From Marinobacterium ramblicola (GTDB lineage Bacteria; Pseudomonadota; Gammaproteobacteria; Pseudomonadales; Balneatricaceae), in contig NZ_JAHREP010000010.1 of the NCBI RefSeq assembly GCF_019084545.1, forward strand, positions 62,001 through 126,000: DNA of 64,000 bases. The letters run 5' to 3'. Shown piece by piece: positions 21,307-29,949 of this stretch (positions within the stretch are counted from its first letter, which is position 1; each line of letters begins with the position of its first letter). The notes beneath the pieces were generated by a model that saw only the letters and a program-made list of their open reading frames with translations, was not told the origin of the DNA and ran no database searches. A program made the translations under genes and the position numbers.

Positions 21307-22533
21307 TCAGGTCCATCGTTTGAAAATCAGCGACGTATTTATCCCGCCGAAAGCAAAATTATTGCTCATCACATATTCGGTATCGATCCGGCGGCCTTCG
21401 CCGATCAGGTAATCCAGGTCGGCACACTCCGGATCCACATTGTCCAGATTGATGGTGGGGCAGAACCAGCCCTCGTTCATCATCTCGATTGTGCTCCAGG
21501 CCTCCAGTGCACCGCAGGCCCCCAGCGTGTGGCCGGTGTAGCTCTTCAGCGAACTGATCGGTGTCGCATTGCCGAATACCGCCGCCGTTGCCTGACTCTC
21601 GGCAATATCGCCGCGATCGGTCGCCGTGCCGTGGGCGCTGATATAACCGATCTGAGTGGGCGACAGCGCGGCCCCCTCCAGCGCCTGGCGGATCGCGATC
21701 TCCATCGTCTCGGCGCTGGGCTGGGTCACATGGCTGCCATCCGAGTTGGTGCCGAAACCGACGATCTCGGCGTAGATCCTGGCGCCACGGGCACGAGCAT
21801 GCTCCAACTCCTCAAGTATGAGGGCACCGCCCCCCTCCCCGATGACGAGCCCATCGCGATCGCGATCAAACGGGCGGGGGGTCAGCTCCGGACTGTCATT
21901 CTTGACGCTGGTGGCATAGAGGGTATCGAACACGGCAGCCTCGGTGGCACACAACCCCTCACTGCCACCGGCAATCATGACATCCTGGCTGCCGGACTTG
22001 ATCGATTCATAGGCATAACCTATACCCTGGCTACCCGAGGTACAGGCGCTCGACGTGGTGATAACCCGGCCACGAATACCGAAGTAGACGCCGATATTCA
22101 CCGGAGCGGTGTGCGCCATCATCTTGATATAGGAGTTGGCGTTGAGTCCGTCTGCGGTGCTGTTCATCAGCATGTTGCCAAAGTCGACAAACGCACGCGT
22201 ATCGCCGGCCGATGAGCCGTAGGCGATGCCGACGCGGCCATTGCCGAGCTGATCGCTACCGAGCAGACCGGCATCACGCAGTGCCAGCTCTGTCGAATAA
22301 ACGCCAAACTGGGCTACCCGCCCCATGCTGCGCAGCGCTTTGCGGGTGTAGTGGGACGGCATGACAAAATCCCGTACCGGGCCCGCCAGCCGCGTGTTCA
22401 AACCATCGTAACGGTCCCAGTCATCCATTCTGACGATACCGCTACGCCCGGCGGCGAGATTTTCCCGGATCGTCTGCCAATCGTTGCCGACCGGTGAGAG
22501 ACCCGCCATACCTGTTACAACAACCCGTTTCAT
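21307..22533 (-). CDS. Beta-ketoacyl-ACP synthase (FabF-like) of the aryl-polyene cluster
   Basis: This is a 408-aa condensing enzyme with an intact Cys-His-His triad: the Cys in SSACTSGSQGIGYAYES, and the His residues in ISAHGTATDRGD and SLKSYTGHTLGACG. In type II APE systems such ketosynthases extend the polyene with malonyl-ACP; this one resembles the second ketosynthase (ApeR type in E. coli). TTG 22536 also opens the frame, but ATG 22533 gives the standard MKRVVVTGMAGLSPVG start and a TGATG overlap with the ketoreductase stop, so the two are coupled. It is the last condensing gene of the row. Confidence 0.93.
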   Translation of the reverse strand: MKRVVVTGMAGLSPVGNDWQTIRENLAAGRSGIVRMDDWDRYDGLNTRLAGPVRDFVMPSHYTRKALRSMGRVAQFGVYSTELALRDAGLLGSDQLGNGRVGIAYGSSAGDTRAFVDFGNMLMNSTADGLNANSYIKMMAHTAPVNIGVYFGIRGRVITTSSACTSGSQGIGYAYESIKSGSQDVMIAGGSEGLCATEAAVFDTLYATSVKNDSPELTPRPFDRDRDGLVIGEGGGALILEELEHARARGARIYAEIVGFGTNSDGSHVTQPSAETMEIAIRQALEGAALSPTQIGYISAHGTATDRGDIAESQATAAVFGNATPISSLKSYTGHTLGACGALEAWSTIEMMNEGWFCPTINLDNVDPECADLDYLIGEGRRIDTEYVMSNNFAFGGINTSLIFKRWT

Positions 22534-23258
22534 CAATGCATTCCACCATTTACCGAGATCACTTGCCGGGTGATGTAGCCAGCCCCGTCAGACATCAGGA
22601 AGCTGACGGTTGCCGCCACCTCGCCAACGCTGCCTACCCGCTGCATCGGAACCATTTTAAGTGCTTCATCCAGCGGCAGATGCTCGGTCATCTCGGTTTC
22701 TATCAGTCCGGGGGCGACGCAGTTCACCGTGATCCGGCGTTTTGCCAGCTCAACGGCCAGCGCTTTCGTCGCGCCGATAATACCCGCTTTGGCGGCGCTG
22801 TAATTCACCTGGCCGCGATTGCCCATCTCACCGGATACCGACGACAGGGTCACGATACGTCCGGGCTGCCGACGTCGGACCATCGGCATCACCAGCGGAT
22901 GCAACACGTTATAGAAGCCATCCAGATTGGTTTTCAGTACCAGGTCCCACTCCTCTTCCGGCATCGCCGGGAAGGCGTTGTCGCGGGCCACACCCGCATT
23001 GCAGACAACGCCGTAATAGGCGCCATGCGCCTCCACATCTTGCTCCAGCACAGTGCGGCATTGGTCCCGATCAGCGATATCGAACTGCAGGATACGCACC
23101 TGGCGATCCAGGGCTGCTATCTCCTGTTGAACACTTTGCGCTGCGTCCAGCCCGGAACGGCAATGAAGTACGATATCGTATCCGTCCTGGGCCAGGCGCA
23201 ATGCGATCCCCCTGCCGATACCCCGGCTGGAGCCGGTCACCAAAACTGTCTTTGTCAT
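22533..23258 (-). CDS. 3-oxoacyl-ACP reductase (FabG-like SDR) of the aryl-polyene cluster
   Basis: This is a 241-aa short-chain dehydrogenase with the NADPH-binding GSSRGIGRG, the NAG motif (CNAGVARDN), catalytic Ser in TLSSVSGEMGNRGQVN, and YSAAKAG. It would reduce the beta-keto group after each condensation (ApeQ-type role). The open frame extends back to 23363, but ATG 23258 overlaps the stop of the dehydratase gene (ATGA) and begins the conserved MTKTVLVTGSSRG. C-terminal ISVNGGMH is typical of FabG. Confidence 0.94.
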   Translation of the reverse strand: MTKTVLVTGSSRGIGRGIALRLAQDGYDIVLHCRSGLDAAQSVQQEIAALDRQVRILQFDIADRDQCRTVLEQDVEAHGAYYGVVCNAGVARDNAFPAMPEEEWDLVLKTNLDGFYNVLHPLVMPMVRRRQPGRIVTLSSVSGEMGNRGQVNYSAAKAGIIGATKALAVELAKRRITVNCVAPGLIETEMTEHLPLDEALKMVPMQRVGSVGEVAATVSFLMSDGAGYITRQVISVNGGMH

Positions 23259-23707
23259 TGCTGCGCATCCCGTAAAAATCTGTCCGCATCGTCCGGCTGG
23301 AAAATATTCAGACTGGCAACCGCCTCGAACCCCTCTCCTCGCAGTTCGCAGTCGAAGGCACACAAGCCGTTCTCCGCTTCCATGTTCTTGGTCACCTTCA
23401 ACTCGATCCTATGACCTGGCGTAAAGTAATCGACCGCTATGCTGTATTTGCGGGTGCCCAGCAGGAAGCCCAGTTTCGGCTCCCGCCCCTGCTTGCGCTC
23501 CTGCAGCCCCGCGTAGGCGCCGATCGCCTGCGCCATATATTCCAGCCCGACCCAAGCCGGCACCCCCTTCTCGTCGGCAAACATGGATGTTGGCTTAATC
23601 TCGACCGCGGCCGACAACCAATCCTCGCCATAACCGGTTATCTCCGACAGCAGGCTCATCTGCCCGGAGTGAGGTACCAGTTCATCTACTGTGAATTCAG
23701 CTGTCAT
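23255..23707 (-). CDS. 3-hydroxyacyl-ACP dehydratase (ApeP-like hotdog)
   Basis: This is a 150-aa single-domain hotdog protein with the motif LVPHSGQMSLLSEI near the start (catalytic His) and WVGLEYMAQAIGAYAGLQ in the long central helix, as in FabA/FabZ-like ApeP dehydratases. Dehydration without later enoyl reduction leaves the conjugated double bonds of an aryl polyene. ATG 23707 overlaps the preceding ketosynthase stop by one base (TGATG). It works together with the dehydratase domain of the adenylation fusion at 31665-33359. Confidence 0.9.
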   Translation of the reverse strand: MTAEFTVDELVPHSGQMSLLSEITGYGEDWLSAAVEIKPTSMFADEKGVPAWVGLEYMAQAIGAYAGLQERKQGREPKLGFLLGTRKYSIAVDYFTPGHRIELKVTKNMEAENGLCAFDCELRGEGFEAVASLNIFQPDDADRFLRDAQQ

Positions 23708-24870
23708 CAGGTTCGTCTCAGAATCAGCGAAATATTGTTGCCGCCAAAGGCAAAGGAGTTGCTCAGGGCGTACTCGAGGTTCTGCACATCCCGCTGACCG
23801 GCTGACAGATTCAAGGCCGGCAACTCCGGATCGGGCTGTGCGTCCCAGACATGACGCGGCAGAAAGCCGTCGCTCAGCGCCAGCCAGCATATCGCCGCTT
23901 CAAGCGCCCCTGCCGCACCCAGGGTATGTCCGGTAAGTGGCTTGGTCGAGCTGCAGGGCACAGCGCCACCGAACACCTCGCCGACCGCCCGCGCCTCCAT
24001 CTGGTCGTTCAGTGTCGTCGCCGTACCATGCAGATTGACGTAACCGATAGCGTCTGGAGAGAGACCCGCATCCATCAACGCCGCCTGCATACAGCGGATC
24101 GCGCCGGCGCCACTGGGATCGGGTGCCGAGATATGATGGGCATCCGAGCTTTCGCCGACACCGGCGAGCTCCACAGGCCCCTGCTCGCGCGTCACCAGAA
24201 ACAAGCCCGCTCCTTCACCGATATTGATGCCTTGGCGATTGACACTGAACGGGTTGCACGGCGTATCGCTGACCGCTTCCAGCGCGGAAAAACCCTGCAC
24301 GGTCAGGTGACACAGGGTGTCGACACCACCAGCAATCACCGCATCGCAGACACCGGCTCGTAACAGCCGTCGGGCCGATGCCAATGCCTTGGCACCGGAG
24401 GAACAGGCGGTCGAGATGCCGTATACCGGCCCGGCCAGGTTCAACTGCGCGGCGATAAAAGCGGCGGTCGCACCCATCTCCTGCAGGCGGTAATCGTACT
24501 CTTGTGGTATCTCACCCGTCGCCGCGCGCTGCTTCAGGTGTGCTTCGCTGTCGCCGATACCCGAGGTAGAGGTCCCGATCACTACGCCGATACGCTGCCG
24601 CCCGAAACGGCCGACGGCGTCGTCAACCGCCCCCTCTATCTGGCTCAGTGCTGCCAGCGCCATGCGGTTGTTGCGGCTGTGCCAGTGTGGCGCCTGCAGA
24701 GTGACTCTGGGTAAGGCACCGGTATAGATCCCCAGCGGCAAAGGCTGACCGGGGCTGAACTGATCGCTCAGCGTCAGGCCCGCATCCCCTGAGCTCAGTT
24801 GTTCACTTGCCGCCTGTCGGCTGTCTCCCATGGCACTGACCATCGCCATGGCGTTTAAATAGCACCGCAT
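23707..24870 (-). CDS. Beta-ketoacyl-ACP synthase (FabB-like, ApeO-like)
   Basis: This is a 387-aa condensing enzyme with the complete triad: YGISTACSSGAKA (Cys), NLHGTATTLND (His) and SSTKPLTGHTLGAAG (His). Its length and start (MRCYLNAMAMVSAMGD) match the ketosynthase that pairs with a chain-length factor in APE systems; the factor is encoded at 35178-35915. It overlaps the dehydratase by one base. No key residue is missing, so it should be the active partner of the heterodimer. Confidence 0.92.
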   Translation of the reverse strand: MRCYLNAMAMVSAMGDSRQAASEQLSSGDAGLTLSDQFSPGQPLPLGIYTGALPRVTLQAPHWHSRNNRMALAALSQIEGAVDDAVGRFGRQRIGVVIGTSTSGIGDSEAHLKQRAATGEIPQEYDYRLQEMGATAAFIAAQLNLAGPVYGISTACSSGAKALASARRLLRAGVCDAVIAGGVDTLCHLTVQGFSALEAVSDTPCNPFSVNRQGINIGEGAGLFLVTREQGPVELAGVGESSDAHHISAPDPSGAGAIRCMQAALMDAGLSPDAIGYVNLHGTATTLNDQMEARAVGEVFGGAVPCSSTKPLTGHTLGAAGALEAAICWLALSDGFLPRHVWDAQPDPELPALNLSAGQRDVQNLEYALSNSFAFGGNNISLILRRT

Positions 24871-24877
24871 CGCTGCT

Positions 24878-25432
24878 CTACGTCCTTAAGTCCATTGCCT
24901 CAAGCGTCTCTATCCTGACCTTATACTCCTGCGCATGGTTGTACACCCGCGTGATATCCGCGTCATACACGATGTCGAGGAGGAGCACGCCATGATGCCA
25001 CAACTGGCGCCTGCCGGTCTCTGTGCTCAATGCCCAACCCTGCTCGGGCCGGTAATGTTTGCGCAGCGACCGCTCCGGCCACAGGGCAAACTGTATCGTC
25101 GCCAGAATCGACTCGCCGGGAAGGTTCACCGGCATCGAAACCCTCTGATTCAACGTCTCGCCGTCGTAATCCAGCGTCGTCAGCGGCTGTCCGGTCGGCA
25201 GCAGCGCAGCCAACCTGACCTGCTGCGGCTCAAACCGACCCACGACGAGGAAAGCCAACTGCTCATCATGAGACTGTATGTCCACCCTCTGCTTAATCAA
25301 TACCGGAGCAGGCCCCTCCTCCGGTGGCAATAGTACAAGTGCGGCCGCCGAATCAGGCTCCGGGCGGATCAGGGCGCAGCCCGCCAGTAGACAGATCAAG
25401 CCGATACACAGTAACCGAATCAACGACGGCAT
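24878..25432 (-). CDS. DUF3261 lipoprotein of the aryl-polyene cluster
   Basis: This is a 184-aa lipoprotein with the lipobox LLAGC (Cys19) after a short hydrophobic leader. Asp is not at +2 (the residue is Ala), so outer-membrane targeting is expected. The body resembles DUF3261, a family seen mainly in APE clusters and related to outer-membrane lipid-handling lipoproteins (LolB-like). A role in receiving the polyene lipid at the outer membrane together with the LolA-like protein is inferred. It overlaps the flavoprotein gene by 13 bases. Confidence 0.8.
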   Translation of the reverse strand: MPSLIRLLCIGLICLLAGCALIRPEPDSAAALVLLPPEEGPAPVLIKQRVDIQSHDEQLAFLVVGRFEPQQVRLAALLPTGQPLTTLDYDGETLNQRVSMPVNLPGESILATIQFALWPERSLRKHYRPEQGWALSTETGRRQLWHHGVLLLDIVYDADITRVYNHAQEYKVRIETLEAMDLRT

Positions 25433-26652
25433 AACTCGGCCAGGGTCGAGAGTCGTGCGGGTTCACTGACATAGGGGTTGCGACGATCCCAGGCATAGCC
25501 CGCTAGCACCGAACTGATCATCGCCTTTACCGGTTCGCTCTTGTTGTCGGAGAAGATCACATCCTGCAGGCGTCCGTCATACCAGCCCTCCACGAACACC
25601 CTGAAGGTATCGATGCCGACCTTCAGCGGTATCGCGTACTCCTGCTCCCAGTCGGGCTCCTGCCCTTTAAGTTGACGGTGAACGGCAGCCGCCGCCAACG
25701 TTGCCGATTTGAGTGCTATGGTGACGCCGGATGAGAACACCGGATCGAGGAACTCTCCCGCATTGCCCAGCAGCGCGAAACGCTCGCCATAGAGCCGCTC
25801 CACATCGCAGGAGTATCCATCCAGCTTGCCGACCGGCGTATCGAACCGGGCATCGACCAAGAGCTCACTGAGCATCCCGCCCTCAGCGATATAACGCTGC
25901 AGGGTCGCCTGCTCTGCCATGCTGTCGTCGTCAAACAGTGCTCTTGGCAGCACGACACCAACGGAGGCGCGGCCATCGCTGAACGGAATCAGCCAGTACC
26001 AGATCTCCGGATTGGTCGGATGCACGGTAATCAGAATCTTGTTGCGGTCGAACCGGCTATCGCGAATGTTGTCCTCGAGATGAGTGAACAGCGCGACGCG
26101 AGAGCCCAGGCAAGATGCCTTCTCCAGGTTAAGCAATCGCGGCAGCACCCGACCGAAGCCGCTGCCGTCGAGCAGGAAGTCGGCCGCCACCCGGTAGGGC
26201 TCCCCCTCGTCTGGAACCACGTCGACCACAACCTCGGATTCCAGCAACTCGACCGCCGTAACGCTCTGGCCGTAGCGGATCTCGACACCACGCTGACCGG
26301 CGCAGTCGGCCAGAATCTTGTCGAACTGGCCGCGCTGCACCTGATAGGTGGTGCCCCAACCGTCCGAGAACTTCTTGCGAAAATCAAACTGATCATGCTC
26401 TTCGCCACGGCAAAATGCAGCACCGTTCTTATACTGGAAACCGGCTTCTACCACTGCCTGCAACAGTCCGGCCTGCTCAAGAAACTCCATGCTCTGAGGC
26501 AGCAGGCTCTCGCCGATGGAGAATCGGGGAAAGTATTGCCGTTCGAGTATCAATACCCGGTGGCCATAGTTGGCCAACAGGGTCGCCGCGACGGCGCCGG
26601 AGGGACCGGCACCAATCACGACCACATCATAACGTCCCTGTAACTCTGTCAT
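25420..26652 (-). CDS. FAD-dependent oxidoreductase with halogenase-type motifs
   Basis: This is a 410-aa flavoprotein with a Rossmann motif GAGPSGAVAATLL at residues 14-26 and GESLLP at 48-52, in the fold shared by flavin halogenases and geranylgeranyl-reductase-like enzymes. Two halogenase hallmarks are visible: Trp218-Tyr-Trp220-Leu-Ile-Pro223, fitting the WxWxIP motif, and Lys75 in GFQYKNGAAF, at the position of the catalytic lysine of carrier-protein-dependent halogenases. It has no signal peptide. In APE clusters this gene is usually annotated only as an oxidoreductase; in xanthomonadin clusters a halogenase brominates the aryl head. Halogenation here is inference. It overlaps the MMPL gene by four bases. 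Confidence 0.82.
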   Translation of the reverse strand: MTELQGRYDVVVIGAGPSGAVAATLLANYGHRVLILERQYFPRFSIGESLLPQSMEFLEQAGLLQAVVEAGFQYKNGAAFCRGEEHDQFDFRKKFSDGWGTTYQVQRGQFDKILADCAGQRGVEIRYGQSVTAVELLESEVVVDVVPDEGEPYRVAADFLLDGSGFGRVLPRLLNLEKASCLGSRVALFTHLEDNIRDSRFDRNKILITVHPTNPEIWYWLIPFSDGRASVGVVLPRALFDDDSMAEQATLQRYIAEGGMLSELLVDARFDTPVGKLDGYSCDVERLYGERFALLGNAGEFLDPVFSSGVTIALKSATLAAAAVHRQLKGQEPDWEQEYAIPLKVGIDTFRVFVEGWYDGRLQDVIFSDNKSEPVKAMISSVLAGYAWDRRNPYVSEPARLSTLAELCRR

Positions 26653-28967
26653 TGTTTAGTCTCTCCTGTAGAGGGTGCACGCATGAGCGGTGCCAACAGC
26701 CAGGTCAGCGCAAGACCCGGCAACACGATGATTCCGAAGTGATACAACACCGGCGTTTGACTCAACGCCAGCAATCCGAAAGCCAGCAGACTGCTCACCG
26801 CCGACAGGCTCACCGCCAGCCAGGTGTGATCGCTGTCGCTGGACTCGCTGAGGAATATCCCCATATCCAGCCCTATGCCCAGCACCAACATCAGTGCAAT
26901 CAGGTTAAACAGGTTGTAGCCGTCGTTGAGCAGCAGAAAACCGGCAAAGGTGATCAGGGAGCCCAACAGCGGCGGCAGCACGATCCGCCAGAACTGCCAT
27001 CGGTAGCGCAGCATCAGCATCAGCATCACGCCGGTGTAGGCCAGCAGCAGCCAGTCGATGATCTCGCTGCGATAGCGCGTGATCAATTCGCTGATGTCGC
27101 TGACCCGGTCGACAAAAAACACCTCCGGTTCCGCTGCCGCCAGCTCGATCAGCGCCTGTTTCAGTGCCGGACTCATCGTGCCCTGGAGACGGATGACCGT
27201 AGCGGCCTCTCCGTCTCCACTGCTGATGATGAGGGGAGCCCAGGCCTGACTGGCAGCCAACTCAAGCCAACGCCGTGGAGTCAATTGCGCTTCGCTCCCC
27301 TGCTCCATCAGCGCTTGCGCCTGTTCTGACTGCTGCCGGGACAGCTGCAGTATGCCCGCGAGTTGCGGCCAGTGATTCGCGTAGAGTTCCTGCACCAGCG
27401 CCGCGTTCTCCCGCTGTCGCTGCTGCGACGGCAGCACCTGGGACAGCGCAGTGTAACCCGCTAACAACGCCTGACCCTGAAGCTGCGCCAAGCGCGGCTG
27501 CAGCCGCTCCTCCGTGCGCAGTACCTGCTCAAAGTTCCGGCCGCTGATGAGCAGGAACGCCGCGCTGCTACCATTACCCAGCCATGACTGTACCTGCCGG
27601 TCTTCATCCAACAGAGCTTTGGGAGAGGTCTGCAGTAACGCAATATCATCACGAGCCCCCCCTTGCCAGATCACTGCGCCGCTTATCAGCCCCAGTACCA
27701 GCAGCAGCGGCATCAACCAGCGCGTGTTCTCGACACGGGGATAGGCGTTACGCCAGCGGTCCAGCCATTGGGCAGCGACCAGCGGTGAGTTAAGACGCTG
27801 CCGATTGAGCAGCGGTAACCAGAGCAGCACGGTGATCCAGGCGCCCACCAGCCCCAACACGCAAAACAGCGCCATCTGGCGCAAGCCGGGGAAAGGCGCC
27901 AGAGCCAGAGCTGCATAGGCTGCGATACTGGACAGGAGGCCCAACAGGAGCCCTGCAAACAATCGGCTGATCGTCCGCTCCGGTACTACCCGGGACTCAC
28001 AGATAAAGTGCAGGGCATAGTCAACGGCGACACCGATCAGGCCTGCGCCAAAGGCAGCGGTAATCAGGTGAATACGGCCAAACAGCAACAGGGTGACCGC
28101 GACGGCGACCAGAGAGCCGACCAGCACCGGCAGCAGCACGAGCCAGAACGGAAACAGGCTGCGAAACACGACCAGTATCAGCAGGACAATACCCAGCAGC
28201 GACCCCAGGCCGATGCTCGACATCTCCGCCCGCGCCTGTTCGGCACCAGCCGCCGCATGCAGCAGAAGTCCCGAGCACCGAATCGTGATTCCGTTCTGGC
28301 GCTGCTCCAGCAACAAAGGTTCCAGCACCTTATTGACCGCCTGCTGCACCGGCAGACTGAACGGATCTTGCAGCAATTCCAGGGTAAGCAGGTAGCTTGG
28401 CTGCTCCGAAGCAACCAGACGCAGGAGTCCGTTTTCGATGCGGACCGGGAGGTCTGACTGCAACGACAGCATCAGGTCGGTATACAGGCTGAACGGATCA
28501 CGCAACGGCGCCAGAGTAAAACCGGACAGGGGGTTCAGCAGCCGTTGCAGGGCAAGCTGGAACTGCGCCGCTCCGCCCTCACGGCTCAGGCGTGAGCGCA
28601 CCTCTTCACTCAACAGAATGAAACGATAGGGAAACAGATCGTCCATCGCCTGTTCGGACGGCGGCACCAGCCAGGTCAGATGGGCGACACCCTGCAGGGG
28701 CTGCAAACCCGCCGCCAGCTGCTTGACGGCCGTTTGCGCCTTGAGCTCATCCTCGGCCGAGACCACCAGCAGTAGCTTATCGGCATAGCTCGCCGCGAGC
28801 TGATCGGTGGCACGCTTGATCAACGGCTGCTGCTCGGCTTCCGGCAACAGCGCCATCAGGCTGGTATCGAAGGCGACGCCTTTCTGCCAGGCGCTAAAAC
28901 AGAGTGCCAGAACCACCAGCAGCCATCCTAGAGCCGCTGTTCGACCTCTTGTCTTACCCGATGTCAT
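26649..28967 (-). CDS. MMPL-family exporter of the aryl-polyene cluster
   Basis: This is a 772-aa inner-membrane protein with an N-terminal TM segment, a periplasmic loop, a bundle of helices (GVAVDYALHFICES), a second loop and a C-terminal bundle (GIGLDMGIFLSESS). This two-fold MMPL architecture and length match the predicted exporter of APE clusters, which moves the finished lipid across the inner membrane. The conserved acidic residues in both signature helices are present. It overlaps neighbours at both ends (ATGA to LolA upstream, ATGA to the flavoprotein downstream), indicating tight co-translation. A lipid cargo is inferred from context. Confidence 0.9.
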   Translation of the reverse strand: MTSGKTRGRTAALGWLLVVLALCFSAWQKGVAFDTSLMALLPEAEQQPLIKRATDQLAASYADKLLLVVSAEDELKAQTAVKQLAAGLQPLQGVAHLTWLVPPSEQAMDDLFPYRFILLSEEVRSRLSREGGAAQFQLALQRLLNPLSGFTLAPLRDPFSLYTDLMLSLQSDLPVRIENGLLRLVASEQPSYLLTLELLQDPFSLPVQQAVNKVLEPLLLEQRQNGITIRCSGLLLHAAAGAEQARAEMSSIGLGSLLGIVLLILVVFRSLFPFWLVLLPVLVGSLVAVAVTLLLFGRIHLITAAFGAGLIGVAVDYALHFICESRVVPERTISRLFAGLLLGLLSSIAAYAALALAPFPGLRQMALFCVLGLVGAWITVLLWLPLLNRQRLNSPLVAAQWLDRWRNAYPRVENTRWLMPLLLVLGLISGAVIWQGGARDDIALLQTSPKALLDEDRQVQSWLGNGSSAAFLLISGRNFEQVLRTEERLQPRLAQLQGQALLAGYTALSQVLPSQQRQRENAALVQELYANHWPQLAGILQLSRQQSEQAQALMEQGSEAQLTPRRWLELAASQAWAPLIISSGDGEAATVIRLQGTMSPALKQALIELAAAEPEVFFVDRVSDISELITRYRSEIIDWLLLAYTGVMLMLMLRYRWQFWRIVLPPLLGSLITFAGFLLLNDGYNLFNLIALMLVLGIGLDMGIFLSESSDSDHTWLAVSLSAVSSLLAFGLLALSQTPVLYHFGIIVLPGLALTWLLAPLMRAPSTGETKQ

Positions 28968-29527
28968 TGCTGAATGTCGTAGAACCGGATCCGCGTCCAG
29001 TCCCCCCCGGCTTCGTGCAGCACGATCTGCCTCATGTAGCGATCACCCTGCAACTCAACCTTCGACACCACCTGCTGCACCTCAGACGCCTTCGGCATCA
29101 GGGTTGCCTGCCAGTGCGACTCGGCAATCCGGGTCTGCATGTCGAAATGCTCGGCCAAAGTGCTCCAGCGCGCTGTCATGACGCCAAAGAATATATCGCT
29201 GAACAGCGCAACCACCGGGTTGTTTCGCGTTTCCAACTGCGACAGTACCGTCCCCGCCTGTTCGCTGGTGATACGTGCAGGTGTCAGTCTCAGCATGTTT
29301 TCGATCGGCTCCAGTGTCTGCCAGCGGATCTCGCTGTCACGCTCATAAGCGAATCGCCCCGACGAGGCGATCTCGGTATCCAGCGCCGCCAGATACTTGA
29401 CCTGCTCGAAACGCCCACTGAGGCTGGCTGGAGACTCCATCAGTGCCTCCAGCTCGCGAAGATCGGCCAGCGCCGCCGTCGGCAGAACGGCCAGAAGTGA
29501 GAACAGCAGTACAAGCACACGCATCAT
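28964..29527 (-). CDS. LolA-like outer-membrane lipid/lipoprotein carrier
   Basis: This is a 187-aa periplasmic protein with a signal peptide (MMRVLVLLFSLLAVLPTAALA) and the LolA-type body: a ASLSGRFEQVKYLAAL opening and the FDMQTRIAESHW end segment. It is shorter and more divergent than housekeeping LolA, as is usual for copies in APE clusters. It probably shuttles the hydrophobic product from the MMPL exporter to the DUF3261 lipoprotein at the outer membrane; that chain is inferred. It starts in an ATGATG overlap with the thioesterase stop. Confidence 0.88.
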   Translation of the reverse strand: MMRVLVLLFSLLAVLPTAALADLRELEALMESPASLSGRFEQVKYLAALDTEIASSGRFAYERDSEIRWQTLEPIENMLRLTPARITSEQAGTVLSQLETRNNPVVALFSDIFFGVMTARWSTLAEHFDMQTRIAESHWQATLMPKASEVQQVVSKVELQGDRYMRQIVLHEAGGDWTRIRFYDIQQ

Positions 29528-29937
29528 AGCTCCAGCTCCAACCCCAGCCTCTGCAGCAGTACAGCAGGTGAGGCATAGAGCATTTCACCGCTTTCGACAT
29601 CCACCGCCACCTGAACCGTGTACGCCTTGGTCAGGCGCTGCCCACTCGCCAAATCCTTTATTACGTAATTGATTTTCAAGCGAGTTTCCCACTCGACCAA
29701 CTCGGCCTCCACGACTATTTTCTGCTGGAACCGCAACGGCTGGGCGTAACGGATACGCATGTCGATAACCGGCCAGGCGTAACCGGACGCCTCCATCTGC
29801 GGGCAGTTGTAATCGATCTTGTCGAGCAGTGCGCAGCGCGCGATCTCAAGATACTTGGCATAGTGCCCATGCCAGACGACCCGCATGACATCCACATCAT
29901 GAAAGGGTATTTCCAGGGTGACTTCAGCTTTAACCAT
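29524..29937 (-). CDS. Acyl-CoA/ACP thioesterase (4HBT hotdog family)
   Basis: This is a 137-aa single-domain hotdog thioesterase. Asp16 in FHDVDVMRVVWHGHYAKYLE is the catalytic position of the 4-hydroxybenzoyl-CoA thioesterase family; the WHGHY segment and LEIARCALLDKI helix follow. In the APE pathway such an enzyme may release or edit aryl-acyl thioesters. It has no signal peptide, so it is cytoplasmic. It lies 12 bases after the acyltransferase stop and overlaps lolA. Confidence 0.9.
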   Translation of the reverse strand: MVKAEVTLEIPFHDVDVMRVVWHGHYAKYLEIARCALLDKIDYNCPQMEASGYAWPVIDMRIRYAQPLRFQQKIVVEAELVEWETRLKINYVIKDLASGQRLTKAYTVQVAVDVESGEMLYASPAVLLQRLGLELEL

Positions 29938-29949
29938 GCGTATTCCTGA

